Positions 9,942-18,070 of a stretch of DNA of 64,000 bases are shown here, one piece after another; position 1 is the stretch's first letter; each line of letters starts with the position of its first letter. The DNA lies in assembly GCF_029870285.1 (NCBI RefSeq), contig NZ_JACSYA010000018.1, positions 43,297 through 107,296 on the forward strand, written 5' to 3'. Both the position numbers and the translations under genes were made by a program. A model generated the notes under the pieces. It was not told the DNA's origin. It made no database searches and worked only from the letters and a program-made list of their open reading frames with translations. Source of the DNA: Delftia sp. PS-11. GTDB lineage: Bacteria; Pseudomonadota; Gammaproteobacteria; Burkholderiales; Burkholderiaceae_C.

Positions 9942-10979
9942 ATGGCCAACAACCTGCAGGATCTGCTGATAGAAACCGCCACCGAGCCGCCCTGCGGCCC
10001 GGACCTCACCTATGACAACGACTTCCAGTCCATGGAAAGCGCCGCCCAGGGCAAGGCAGAGCAGCAATTCGGTGAAACCATCATCCCCGCCGAGCCGCCG
10101 GACTGGCGCGATGTGGAGCGCCAGTCCACAGCACTGCTGCAGCGCACCAAGGACCTGCGCGTAGCGGTGCTGCTGTGCCGCGCCTGGACGGCCATCCACG
10201 GTCTGCCAGGCGCGCTGCAGGGCCTTCAGCTATGCGCCGCCTTGCTGGAACGCCACTGGGAACATGTGCATCCCCTGCCAGAAGATGGCGACGACTACTT
10301 CATGCGCATGAACGCGCTGGGCACCCTGTCAGACGTGACCGGCTTCATGCGCGACCTGCGCAGCGCCGACTTTCTGCGCGGCGCGCTGGGCCAGATCAGC
10401 GTGCGTGACGCCGAAGCCCTGGCCAAGGGCAACGTCCCCGAAAACCTGCCCCACCTCACGGCAGACGAACTGCGCATGGCCGTTGCCCGCGCCCATGCCG
10501 AAGGCCATGCGCCACTGCAGGCCGTGCAACCCGCACTGCAGGCGCTGGGCCAGATACAGGCCTGCTGCGAGCAGCATCTTCCCAGCTACCAATTGCCCGA
10601 ACTGGGCAGCCTGCGCCAACTGCTGCAGGCCCTGCAACAGTGGCAGCCCCAGACTGCGCACGATGCCGGCACCGATGCCAGCGCAGATGCAATGACCGCA
10701 CCAGCCGCCACGGACACCGACACCGGCCAGGCCCTGCCCCAGACCACCGGCGCAGCGCCGGCTGCTGCACGCAACCGCGAACAAGTGATCGCCCAACTGC
10801 TGGAGATCGCCGCCTTCGTCGAACGCACCGAACCCTCCAACCCCGCCCCACTGCTCATCCGCCGCGCTGCGCGCTTCATGCGCATGGGCTTCATGGACAT
10901 CCTGCGCGAGCTCTCGCCCGACAGCATCTCCCAGGTGGAAGTGGTCACGGGCACGCACCTGCAAGAGCAGCAGGCGTAG
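9942..10979 (+). CDS. tssA: TssA, T6SS sheath/baseplate priming protein
   Basis: A 345-residue ImpA/TssA protein. The N-terminal ImpA domain (about 1-130) shows GPDLTYDNDFQSME, DWRDVERQSTALLQRTKDLRV and HWEHVHPLPEDGD. A low-complexity linker rich in Ala, Thr and Asp (about 235-280) leads to a C-terminal domain with NREQVIAQLLEIAAFVERTEPSNPAPLL and a final RRAARFMRMGFMDILREL helix, split here as typical of the ring-forming TssA1 type. TssA nucleates the baseplate and tail tube/sheath. The gene lies 60 bases after tagF. Confidence 0.92.
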   Translation: MANNLQDLLIETATEPPCGPDLTYDNDFQSMESAAQGKAEQQFGETIIPAEPPDWRDVERQSTALLQRTKDLRVAVLLCRAWTAIHGLPGALQGLQLCAALLERHWEHVHPLPEDGDDYFMRMNALGTLSDVTGFMRDLRSADFLRGALGQISVRDAEALAKGNVPENLPHLTADELRMAVARAHAEGHAPLQAVQPALQALGQIQACCEQHLPSYQLPELGSLRQLLQALQQWQPQTAHDAGTDASADAMTAPAATDTDTGQALPQTTGAAPAAARNREQVIAQLLEIAAFVERTEPSNPAPLLIRRAARFMRMGFMDILRELSPDSISQVEVVTGTHLQEQQA

Positions 10980-11112
10980 CCCCATGGCCTGGAGCAAGGA
11001 CGCAATGCCTGACGCCAACAACGCAGCAGCAACACAGCAGCAACGCACAAAGCACACATCCAGCCCCGCAGCACCTCTGCCTCGACCCATTTTTTCTTGA
11101 AAGGTCTCTCTC

Positions 11113-11655
11113 ATGTCACTCAGCAAAACCGGCAAAAGTGGTCAGAAATTCATCGCGCGCAACCGTGCGCCGCGCGTGCAGATCGAGTACGACGTCGAGA
11201 TCTACGGCTCGGAAAAAAAAGTGCAGATCCCCTTCGTGATGGGGGTAATGGCCGATCTGTCGGGCAAGCCCGTCGATCCGCTGCCCGAGATCGCCGACCG
11301 CAAATTCCTGGAAATCGACATCGACAACTTCGATGCGCGCATGAAATCCATCAAGCCCCGCGTCGCATTCCAGGTGGACAACACACTGACGGGCGAAGGC
11401 AAGCTCAACATCGACCTGAGCTTCGAGAGCATGGAGGACTTCTCGCCCGCAGCCATCGCGCGGCGCGTCGGCGCGCTCAACTCGCTGCTGGAGGCCCGCA
11501 CCCAGCTGCACAACCTGCTGTCCTACATGGACGGCAAGCAAGGCGCCGAGGAACTCATCGGCAAGGTGCTCAAGGACCCCGCACTGCTCAAGTCGCTGGC
11601 GGCAGCGCCCCATAGCGCGCCCCCGCAGGCATCCGGCACCGCATCCGAGGCATGA
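11113..11655 (+). CDS. tssB: TssB, T6SS contractile sheath small subunit
   Basis: A 180-residue TssB/VipA/ImpB protein. It shows NRAPRVQIEYDVEIYGS, the phrase PFVMGVMADLSG and the motif FLEIDIDNFDARMKSIKPRV. With TssC it builds the contractile sheath that drives the spike. A ribosome site GAAAGG lies about 10 bases upstream of ATG 11113. The 133 bases between tssA and tssB hold no gene and could carry an internal promoter for the sheath genes, but I see no convincing boxes. tssC follows after 28 bases. Confidence 0.95.
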   Translation: MSLSKTGKSGQKFIARNRAPRVQIEYDVEIYGSEKKVQIPFVMGVMADLSGKPVDPLPEIADRKFLEIDIDNFDARMKSIKPRVAFQVDNTLTGEGKLNIDLSFESMEDFSPAAIARRVGALNSLLEARTQLHNLLSYMDGKQGAEELIGKVLKDPALLKSLAAAPHSAPPQASGTASEA

Positions 11656-11683
11656 GACAGCACACCAGCGAGGCAAGCACACC

Positions 11684-13177
11684 ATGAACACCGCAACCCA
11701 ACTCGAACCATCGGCCCTGGAACTGGGCGGCAGCGAATTCGGCAATCTGCTGCAAAAAGAATTCAAGCCCAAGACCGAACAGGCCCGCGAAGCCGTGCAA
11801 GCTGCCGTGCAGACACTGGCCCAGCAGGCCCTGGGCTCGGCGATCACGCTGTCCAACGATGCCTACCAGACCGTGCAGGCCATCATCGCCGAGATCGACC
11901 GCAAGCTGTCCGAGCAGATCAACCGCATCATCCACCACGACGACTACCAGAAGCTCGAAGGCGCCTGGCGCGGCCTGCACCACCTGGTGACCAACACCGA
12001 AGTGGACGAGATGCTCAAGATCCGCGTCATGAACATCTCCAAGAAGGAACTGCACCGCAACATGCGCCGCTTCAAAGGCGTGGGCTGGGACCAGAGTCCC
12101 ATCTTCAAGAAAGTGTACGAAGAGGAATACGGCCAGTTCGGCGGCGAGCCCTTCGGCTGCCTGGTGGGCGACTACCACTTCGACCACAGCCCGCCGGACG
12201 TGGAACTGCTGGGCGAAATGGCCAAGGTGGCCGCCGCAGCGCACTGCCCCTTCATCTCGGGCGCATCGCCCGCCATCATGCAGATGGACTCCTGGCAGGA
12301 GCTGGCCAATCCGCGCGACCTGACCAAGATTTTCACCAACACCGAATACGCCGCCTGGCGCAGCCTGCGCGAGTCCGACGACGCCAAATACATCGGTCTG
12401 GCCATGCCACGCTTTCTGGCGCGCCTGCCCTACGGCGCGCGCACCAACCCGGTCGATGAGTTCGACTTCGAGGAAGAAACCGACAGCGGCGACCACGGCA
12501 GATACTGCTGGGCCAACTCGGCCTATGCCATGGCCGTCAACATCAACCGCTCGTTCAAGTACTACGGCTGGTGCACCTCCATCCGTGGCGTGGAGTCGGG
12601 TGGCGCGGTGGACAACCTGCCGGCCCACACCTTCCCCACCGACGACGGCGGCGTGGACATGAAGTGCCCCACGGAAATCGCCATCAGCGACCGCCGCGAG
12701 GCTGAACTCGCCAAAAACGGCTTCATGCCCCTGGTGCACCGCAAGAACTCGGACGTGGCCGCCTTCATCGGCGCCCAATCCCTGGCCAAGCCCGCCGAGT
12801 ACTACGACTCGGACGCCACCGCCAACGCCAACCTGTCGGCACGGCTGCCCTACATGTTCGCCTGCTGCCGCTTCGCCCACTACCTCAAGTGCATCGTGCG
12901 CGACAAGATCGGCTCCTTCCGCGAACGCTCGGACATGGAGCGCTGGCTCAACGACTGGATCCTGAACTATGTGGACGGCGACCCGGCCAACTCCTCACAG
13001 GAAACCAAGGCCCGCAAGCCCCTGGCCGCCGCCGAAGTGCAGGTGCAGGAAGTCGAAGGCAACCCCGGCTACTACACCTCCAAGTTCTTCCTGCGTCCGC
13101 ACTACCAGCTCGAAGGCCTCACGGTCTCTCTGCGACTGGTCTCCAAACTGCCCTCCGTAAAGCAGGGCGCAAACTAA
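11684..13177 (+). CDS. tssC: TssC, T6SS contractile sheath large subunit
   Basis: A 497-residue TssC/VipB/ImpC protein at full family length. Conserved blocks are visible: KLEGAWRGLHHLVTNTEVD, FGCLVGDYHFDH, WRSLRESDDAKYIGLAMPRF, the LPYGARTNPVDEF stretch and the C-terminal YTSKFFLRPHYQLEGLTVSL. It pairs with TssB in the sheath and is recycled by ClpV. In related clusters hcp usually follows tssC; here a strong hairpin begins 3 bases after the stop and the next genes are cargo, not hcp. Confidence 0.96.
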   Translation: MNTATQLEPSALELGGSEFGNLLQKEFKPKTEQAREAVQAAVQTLAQQALGSAITLSNDAYQTVQAIIAEIDRKLSEQINRIIHHDDYQKLEGAWRGLHHLVTNTEVDEMLKIRVMNISKKELHRNMRRFKGVGWDQSPIFKKVYEEEYGQFGGEPFGCLVGDYHFDHSPPDVELLGEMAKVAAAAHCPFISGASPAIMQMDSWQELANPRDLTKIFTNTEYAAWRSLRESDDAKYIGLAMPRFLARLPYGARTNPVDEFDFEEETDSGDHGRYCWANSAYAMAVNINRSFKYYGWCTSIRGVESGGAVDNLPAHTFPTDDGGVDMKCPTEIAISDRREAELAKNGFMPLVHRKNSDVAAFIGAQSLAKPAEYYDSDATANANLSARLPYMFACCRFAHYLKCIVRDKIGSFRERSDMERWLNDWILNYVDGDPANSSQETKARKPLAAAEVQVQEVEGNPGYYTSKFFLRPHYQLEGLTVSLRLVSKLPSVKQGAN

Positions 13178-13180
13178 GGC

Positions 13181-13208
13181 ATTGCTGCCGGCATGGGCCG
13201 GCAGCAAT
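13181..13208 (+). terminator. Perfect stem-loop directly after tssC
   Basis: ATTGCTGCCGGC at 13181-13192 and GCCGGCAGCAAT at 13197-13208 form a perfect 12-bp stem with a 4-base loop. It begins 3 bases after the tssC stop and is not followed by a T-run, so it is an imperfect intrinsic terminator, an attenuator or an mRNA-stabilising hairpin. Its position marks the border between the core sheath genes and the AT-rich cargo block. Confidence 0.55.
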
Positions 13209-13347
13209 GGCAGCCATCGCCGCTGGCATGCATTGCGTCGCCGGCCCGAAGCAATTGCGGCAAAACAGCAACCCATACCGGATGCCATCACCGGGCGATG
13301 GATTGAAAAATTCATTTAAAAACCCATCCGCATCAAGGAAATCAAAA

Positions 13348-14247
13348 ATGAATGATCCTCAGCGAATACAAGACCGCATTAACCAGGTCAATATCCTGAA
13401 GCAGTATCAAACACCAGTTTTTCAGTTGCGCGACATACCCATGGTCATGCGCACACGCCTGGGATGGCCGGTCTCTGCAAAGCTGATGGAGAGGTGGTTT
13501 AATGGAAATAGCTATAAAATGAATCCACTTATGAAAAAAAGCCGGGAACCTTATAGACTAAGCCAGCTACCATCAATATATCTTGATGAAAATATAATTA
13601 AAATGAAATGGGCACTGGGTTTTGAAAGAGTCAATGTTGCCATGGAGAATTTGAAGAAGAAATGGAACAGCCCCAACGGAATAGAAAGACTGGAAGAAAT
13701 GATAAAAAAACAAGGCATGCATCAGAAAAATATTCCTTCACGATTTGGTGATTTATCAAAGGCAGCAAAAATACTACATGAAACATGCCAAACCAATTAT
13801 TGGCTTATCGGTAAATACGGCGACCCCATGGATGATTTCTACGGCGCCATGGGCGAATCACAACTCAATATTGCTGTCTCTGGCATGGTCACACCACAAG
13901 AGCGAGGCAAATTTTCAATAGAAATTGATGAGCTGGGTTTCTACCTTCGGGACTGCTATGATTTCAATGATGAAAATTCACCATTCGAAGATAGGATTGG
14001 AGCCTCACAGCCTTTGGGCTGCTGGGGTTTTACTGGAGTGAGCTGCTTGACTGGCTGGCGATTCAGCATTAACACCAATACAGAGTTAGCCAACATCTCC
14101 CCTGAAACGGCAAAAAATCGTAAATACCTGGTAGCAAACAGCCATTTTCAAAAATGGAGAATGGAAAACGGCAAGGGTGGTGATTTTATGATTTTATCGG
14201 ATGTACATCGCATACGCCTGCCAAGACCCATTAAAATTTCATGGTAA
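13348..14247 (+). CDS. DUF6402-like protein in T6SS cargo block
   Basis: A 299-residue cytoplasmic-looking protein with no signal peptide or membrane segment. It resembles proteins I remember as DUF6402, which recur in T6SS loci of Burkholderiales; no biochemical role is known to me. Recognisable stretches are NYWLIGKYGDPMDDFYGAMG, LNIAVSGMVT and DELGFYLRDCYDFND. The open frame runs far upstream through tssC, but the start is set by AAGGAAA about 6 bases before ATG 13348. Base composition is much lower in GC than tssC, a sign of separate origin. It is followed by three tandem copies of a small membrane protein, so a cargo-plus-protection module is plausible but unproven. Confidence 0.6.
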   Translation: MNDPQRIQDRINQVNILKQYQTPVFQLRDIPMVMRTRLGWPVSAKLMERWFNGNSYKMNPLMKKSREPYRLSQLPSIYLDENIIKMKWALGFERVNVAMENLKKKWNSPNGIERLEEMIKKQGMHQKNIPSRFGDLSKAAKILHETCQTNYWLIGKYGDPMDDFYGAMGESQLNIAVSGMVTPQERGKFSIEIDELGFYLRDCYDFNDENSPFEDRIGASQPLGCWGFTGVSCLTGWRFSINTNTELANISPETAKNRKYLVANSHFQKWRMENGKGGDFMILSDVHRIRLPRPIKISW

Positions 14248-14287
14248 CAAAATACACCAGCGCAACCCATGAATCATAGGATCCAAT

Positions 14288-14707
14288 ATGATCTCTAAAA
14301 CTTCATCAATCAAAAAATTATTGCAAAAGTACCTGCGCTGGATATTTTTTCTGGTAATTTTTATCTGTTTGGCATTTGCAATTCGAGAGGGCATGACACC
14401 AGAGTTCGACGGAGTCTCCATCAGCCCACGAAAAGTTTATCGCTTGGAATACTATAAGGCTTCTCCATTACAAAAATTATGGCACCACAACATGAAAATG
14501 CCTTCTTTTGTCAGACTGTATCGCATAGAAACTGAGACCTTGTTGGGAGAAAGTGAGGTCGTTGATATGTGGCTCAACGGTGAGCTTTATTGGTATCTTG
14601 AGCCTCCACTCAACAGGGTGCGGGTCGGCAACGACATTGTTTTTAAAAATATTCCACCGGAGTGCACTGACTGCCCGCCTTTGACCGACAGAGAGATGAT
14701 GCCCTGA
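14288..14707 (+). CDS. Small membrane-anchored protein, tandem copy 1 of 3
   Basis: A 139-residue protein with one N-terminal transmembrane segment (about residues 18-33, IFFLVIFICLAFAI) and a soluble domain facing the periplasm. Markers of the family are SPRKVYRLEYYKASPLQKL, PSFVRLYRIE, ESEVVDMWLNGELYWYLEPP and the C-terminal PPECTDCPPLTD with two cysteines. It resembles proteins I recall as DUF6201, but I am not certain. Tandem multiplication directly beside T6SS cargo is typical of immunity genes. Function is inferred only. Confidence 0.65.
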   Translation: MISKTSSIKKLLQKYLRWIFFLVIFICLAFAIREGMTPEFDGVSISPRKVYRLEYYKASPLQKLWHHNMKMPSFVRLYRIETETLLGESEVVDMWLNGELYWYLEPPLNRVRVGNDIVFKNIPPECTDCPPLTDREMMP

Positions 14708-14734
14708 GGCCGACCCTTGGCAGCCAAGAGAATC

Positions 14735-15145
14735 ATGCAGCGAACCATTCGGCAATTATTTTCAAAAAATCGGCACTGGATATTTTTCCTTTCAGCCGCT
14801 GCTGCCCTGGCAGTGTGGCTCCCATATGGATTAAAACCAGAATTCAGAGGATCCTATGAAAGTCCGCGCGGTGTTTACCGAGTGGAATATTACACCGCAT
14901 CCCCGCTGCAATGGATTTTGAACCACCACATGAAAATACCCTCTTTCGTCCGATTATACAGAAATAATCCGAATGAAATGATAGCAGAAAGTGAAATTGT
15001 TGATATGTGGCTCAACGGTGAGCTGTATTGGTATCTTGAGCCTTCAATCAACAGTGTGCGGGTAGGAAACGACATTTTTTTTGAAAATATTCCACCGGAG
15101 TGCACCGACTGCCCGCCTTTGACCGACAAGGAAATCATGCCCTGA
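14735..15145 (+). CDS. Small membrane-anchored protein, tandem copy 2 of 3
   Basis: A 136-residue paralogue of the preceding gene. ATG 14735 is preceded by AAGAGA; an in-frame TTG at 14717 would add six residues. The N-terminal hydrophobic segment (IFFLSAAAALAVWL) and the C-terminal block from ESEIVDMWLNGELYWYLEP to PPECTDCPPLTD are kept. The middle differs clearly from copies 1 and 3 (GSYESPRGVYRVEYYTASPL, RNNPNEMIAES), so it is the most diverged copy. The ends are nearly identical in DNA to the neighbours, a mosaic that suggests recombination among the copies. Confidence 0.62.
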   Translation: MQRTIRQLFSKNRHWIFFLSAAAALAVWLPYGLKPEFRGSYESPRGVYRVEYYTASPLQWILNHHMKIPSFVRLYRNNPNEMIAESEIVDMWLNGELYWYLEPSINSVRVGNDIFFENIPPECTDCPPLTDKEIMP

Positions 15146-15172
15146 GGCCGGCCCTTGGCAGCCAAGAGAATC

Positions 15173-15571
15173 ATGCAGCGAACTATTCAGCAATTATTTT
15201 CAAAATACCTGCGCTGGGTATTTTTCTTGGTAATTGCCGCTTCTTTGGCATTTGCAATTCGAGAGGGCATGACACCAGAGTTCGACGGAGTCTCCATCAG
15301 CCCACGAAAAGTTTATCGCTTGGAATACTATAAGGCTTCTCCATTACAAAAATTATGGCACCACAACATGAAAATGCCTTCTTTTGTAAGGCTGTATCGC
15401 ATAGAACCTGAGGCCTTGTTGGGAGAAAGTGAAGTCGTTGATATGTGGCTCAACGGTAAACTGGATTGGTATCTTGAGCCTCCACTCAACAGTGTGTGGG
15501 TCGGCAACGACATTTTTTTTGAAAATATTCCACCGGAGTGCACCGACTGCCCGCCTTTGACCTACAGGTAA
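15173..15571 (+). CDS. Small membrane-anchored protein, tandem copy 3 of 3 (shortened C-terminus)
   Basis: A 132-residue paralogue. ATG 15173 has the same upstream context as copy 2. From about 15249 onward it is nearly identical in DNA to copy 1 (segment starting at 14365), while its first 60 bases match copy 2. At the end a GAA codon present in copy 2 has become TAA, so the last four residues shared by copies 1 and 2 are lost. The CTDCPPLT cysteine block is retained, so the protein is probably still functional. Confidence 0.6.
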   Translation: MQRTIQQLFSKYLRWVFFLVIAASLAFAIREGMTPEFDGVSISPRKVYRLEYYKASPLQKLWHHNMKMPSFVRLYRIEPEALLGESEVVDMWLNGKLDWYLEPPLNSVWVGNDIFFENIPPECTDCPPLTYR

Positions 15572-15676
15572 ATCATGCCTTAGAGGCTGTATTGAACCAC
15601 AGCATCATCGTGCCAAACCGTCGGGTAGCCGCACTGATTTATTTATCAAAAATGAAAATTGAAAGGATGGATTGAA

Positions 15677-16048
15677 ATGCCCTGGAGTATAGATGACGCC
15701 GTTGCCGCCCTCCGAACCAATGCACGCGCCAACTCGGCAGGCCAATGCGCACGCTATGTGCGTGATGCGATTGCAGCCGGCGGCATTGCCCTGCAGCGTA
15801 CGCGCGATGCCAAGGACTATGGCGCCAGCCTGATGGCGGCAGGATTCACACGCCATGACGGCATGCCCGAGGGGGGCTACAAGAAAGGCGATGTGGCCGT
15901 CATGGAGGGTTTTTCCTCGTCGCCAGCGGGCCATATGCAGATGTTCGATGGAGCTGTCTGGATTTCCGATTTCAGGCAAAACGGCTTTTGGGCAGGTCCT
16001 GGCTATCGCACACACCAGCCGGCTTTCAAGATCTACCGCCACCCATGA
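15677..16048 (+). CDS. Putative peptidoglycan amidase effector (NlpC/P60 or CHAP-like)
   Basis: A 123-residue protein without signal peptide, size and motifs of T6SS amidase effectors. A candidate catalytic Cys24 sits in SAGQCARYVRDA at the start of a helix and a candidate His86 in SPAGHMQMFDG, followed by VWISDFRQ, the Cys-helix and His-strand order of NlpC/P60 and CHAP enzymes that cut peptide bonds in cell-wall stems. The start is ATG 15677 with GAAAGGATGG just upstream. The next gene overlaps by 4 bases and encodes an exported protein, as expected for an effector whose target and antidote are periplasmic. The exact Tae family is not clear to me. Confidence 0.6.
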   Translation: MPWSIDDAVAALRTNARANSAGQCARYVRDAIAAGGIALQRTRDAKDYGASLMAAGFTRHDGMPEGGYKKGDVAVMEGFSSSPAGHMQMFDGAVWISDFRQNGFWAGPGYRTHQPAFKIYRHP

Positions 16049-16638
16049 GACGCACAGTGAGTCACGCCATGAATTTCTGCTCCCAAATTTTCCCCATTCA
16101 CGCAGCACAGCGGATATGCGCCCTGCTGCTGGCGGCACTGGCAGGTTCAGCCTGCGCGGCCCCGGCCAGCGCCACTGCGCAAAGCAGTCTCGCGGCTTTT
16201 TTCGCCGACGCATTGCACTGCCGCACAGGGTTTCCGGATGGACGTGACGAGGCGCTGGCACAGCGCCTGCGCACGCACGGCGTGACCGTGGTGGACCGCG
16301 CGCCAGGCGAGCTGCTGGATTTGCTCTATATCTTCGCCACACCGCTGGATATCGATGGAACACGGGTGTCGTCCATTGCCGTGCGCGGCGGCAGCGGCAG
16401 CATTGTTGCCGCACGTGCCACAGGCAGCTTGCAGGCCCTGGCAAAGCGCACGCAGGCGCGGCCTATGGCACGCAACCGTTGGAATCTCGAAGGTTTCGGC
16501 GAACTGCCAGCCCAGTACACGCGCGCCATGCCCATGCGGCCCGGCCTGGACGAAACACCTCCTCGCCTGGTCATGGGCCATGAGGCCGGCGATACGCCCG
16601 ACGCCCTGCGTTGGGGCTGCCGCTCTTACGACGACTGA
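16045..16638 (+). CDS. Exported protein, probable immunity partner of the amidase
   Basis: A 197-residue protein with an N-terminal signal peptide (hydrophobic ICALLLAALAGSACA, likely cut after ACA), so it is predicted to act in the periplasm. The gene starts inside the stop of the amidase-like gene (ATGA overlap at 16045); ATG 16069 is an alternative that keeps the signal peptide. I recognise no domain; the body carries GELLDLLYIFATPLDIDGTRV and many arginines. Coupling to a putative cell-wall amidase and export to the periplasm together suggest a Tai-type immunity protein. Confidence 0.55.
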   Translation: MRRTVSHAMNFCSQIFPIHAAQRICALLLAALAGSACAAPASATAQSSLAAFFADALHCRTGFPDGRDEALAQRLRTHGVTVVDRAPGELLDLLYIFATPLDIDGTRVSSIAVRGGSGSIVAARATGSLQALAKRTQARPMARNRWNLEGFGELPAQYTRAMPMRPGLDETPPRLVMGHEAGDTPDALRWGCRSYDD

Positions 16639-16675
16639 TCCCCAGGCGCATACCCCGCCCCAGCAACTGCCCCCA

Positions 16676-17485
16676 ATGACTCCCATGCAACAGTCCAGCT
16701 TCAACACCCAGCTCCCGCTGAACGAGCAGATCAAGGCCCTCAAGGACCAGATCCGCAAGGCCCCCGCCGCCGCGCCACTGCGCATCTACTACTTTCAACT
16801 GCTGTGCGTGCTCGGCGACTGGAGCAAAGCGCTGGAGCAATTGCAGCTCTGCGCCCAGCTCGCCCCCGAGTCGGCCCCGATGGCACGCGCCTACCGCGAG
16901 GCCATCCGCTGCGAGGTGCTGCGCGCCGAGGTTTTTGCGGGCCGCAAAAAGCCCTTTCTCATGGGTGAGCCCCCACGCTGGCTGGCTTGCATGATCGATG
17001 CACTGGCACTGGACGCACAGGGGCAGGCAGATGCGGCCCATGCGCTGCGCGCACAGGCGCTGCAAGAAGCGCCTGCCGTGGCTGGCGAAATCGATGGCCA
17101 GCCCTTCGAGTGGCTGGGTGACAGCGACACGCGCCTGGGCCCCGTGCTGGAGCTGTTCGCACAGGGCAATTACTACTGGTTGCCCTTGCAATCGCTGCGC
17201 GGCGTCGGCTTCGAGAAGGTGCAGGACCTGCGCGATCTGGTGTGGATGCCCTGCGAGATCACACTGGCGCAAGGAGGCACGCTGCCGGGTTTCATGCCCG
17301 CCCGCTACCCGCTGGCGCCTGAGGACGACGACGCGCTCAAGCTGTCGCGCCGCACGCAATGGAGCGATATGGGCTCAGAGCATGTGGCTGGCCATGGCCA
17401 GCGCACCTGGGTCACTGACGCGAACGACTTTCCGATGCTGCAGGTGCGCAAGCTGGCACTGGCGCAAGGCGCCTTGAATGCCTGA
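16676..17485 (+). CDS. tagJ: TagJ (ImpE/SciE family), T6SS accessory protein
   Basis: A 269-residue ImpE/SciE/TagJ protein. It opens with tetratricopeptide-like helices (PLRIYYFQLLCVLGDWSKALEQL) and continues with the family block PFEWLGDSDTRLGPVLE and NYYWLPLQSL, then DLRDLVWMPCEITLAQGG. TagJ binds the N-terminus of TssB in some systems and modulates sheath recycling by ClpV. The start is ATG 16676 (or ATG 16685). It leads the second core block tagJ-tssE-tssF-tssG. Confidence 0.9.
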   Translation: MTPMQQSSFNTQLPLNEQIKALKDQIRKAPAAAPLRIYYFQLLCVLGDWSKALEQLQLCAQLAPESAPMARAYREAIRCEVLRAEVFAGRKKPFLMGEPPRWLACMIDALALDAQGQADAAHALRAQALQEAPAVAGEIDGQPFEWLGDSDTRLGPVLELFAQGNYYWLPLQSLRGVGFEKVQDLRDLVWMPCEITLAQGGTLPGFMPARYPLAPEDDDALKLSRRTQWSDMGSEHVAGHGQRTWVTDANDFPMLQVRKLALAQGALNA

Positions 17486-17494
17486 GGCCCGCCA

Positions 17495-18049
17495 ATGCCC
17501 ATGAGCCCTGCGAATCCCATGCCCACGCTGCGCACGCGCCATCACCAGGCAAGCGCCGCCAAGGACCGCCTGCAGCCGGCACTGCTGGACCGGCTGACCG
17601 ATCACGAGCCCCATCTGCGCACCGAGCGGCCAGACGCGGTTTTCGTGAACGAGGCGCGGCTGCGCCAGGCTTTGCTGCGCGACCTGGGATGGCTGCTGAA
17701 CGCGCGGGATGCCTGGGACCACCTGGACATGGAGGATCTCACGCATGCCCGGCGCTCTGTCATCAACTACGGCATTGCGCCGCTGGCCGGGCAGTTGCTG
17801 TCAGAGCTGGACTGCAAGCACGTGGAACAAGGCATACGCCAGGCCATCCTCGACTTCGAGCCGCGCATCCTGCCCCAGACACTGGCAGTGACGCTGCAGA
17901 CCTCCACCGATCTGCTCAGCCACCACAACACCCTGCAGTTCGAGATCCGCTGCCAGGTCTGGTCCATGCCCTATCCGCTGGAATTGCTGCTCAAGACCAG
18001 CCTGGATCTGGAAACCGGACAGGTCTCGCTGCAAAACCTCCGGGCCTGA
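17495..18049 (+). CDS. tssE: TssE, T6SS baseplate gp25-like protein
   Basis: A 184-residue gp25/GPW-like baseplate subunit. Family features are LLDRLTD near residue 28, a RLRQALLRDLGWLLNAR helix, ARRSVINYGIAPLAG and a C-terminal FEIRCQVWSMPYPLELLLKT strand region. TssE starts sheath polymerisation on the baseplate. Several in-frame ATGs occur in the first 30 bases; 17495 is the first after the tagJ stop, 9 bases away. Confidence 0.93.
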   Translation: MPMSPANPMPTLRTRHHQASAAKDRLQPALLDRLTDHEPHLRTERPDAVFVNEARLRQALLRDLGWLLNARDAWDHLDMEDLTHARRSVINYGIAPLAGQLLSELDCKHVEQGIRQAILDFEPRILPQTLAVTLQTSTDLLSHHNTLQFEIRCQVWSMPYPLELLLKTSLDLETGQVSLQNLRA

Positions 18050-18070
18050 TATCCAGCGAAAGCGCTTGCC

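Larger units (their letters stand above)
14288..15571 (+). repeat. Three tandem gene copies with period of about 430 bp
   Basis: The three small membrane-protein genes form a direct tandem array. The junctions between copies 1/2 and 2/3 share an almost identical segment that includes the end of one gene and the start of the next (for example CTTGGCAGCCAAGAGAATC at both borders). Copies 1 and 3 are near-identical in the middle while copy 2 is diverged there, so the array looks shaped by unequal crossing-over or gene conversion. Confidence 0.85.

Noticed and set aside
13348..14247. Considered as a diverged hcp because of its place after tssC
   Set aside because: It is 299 residues, almost twice Hcp length, helical and mixed in composition, and lacks the compact beta-barrel pattern of Hcp.
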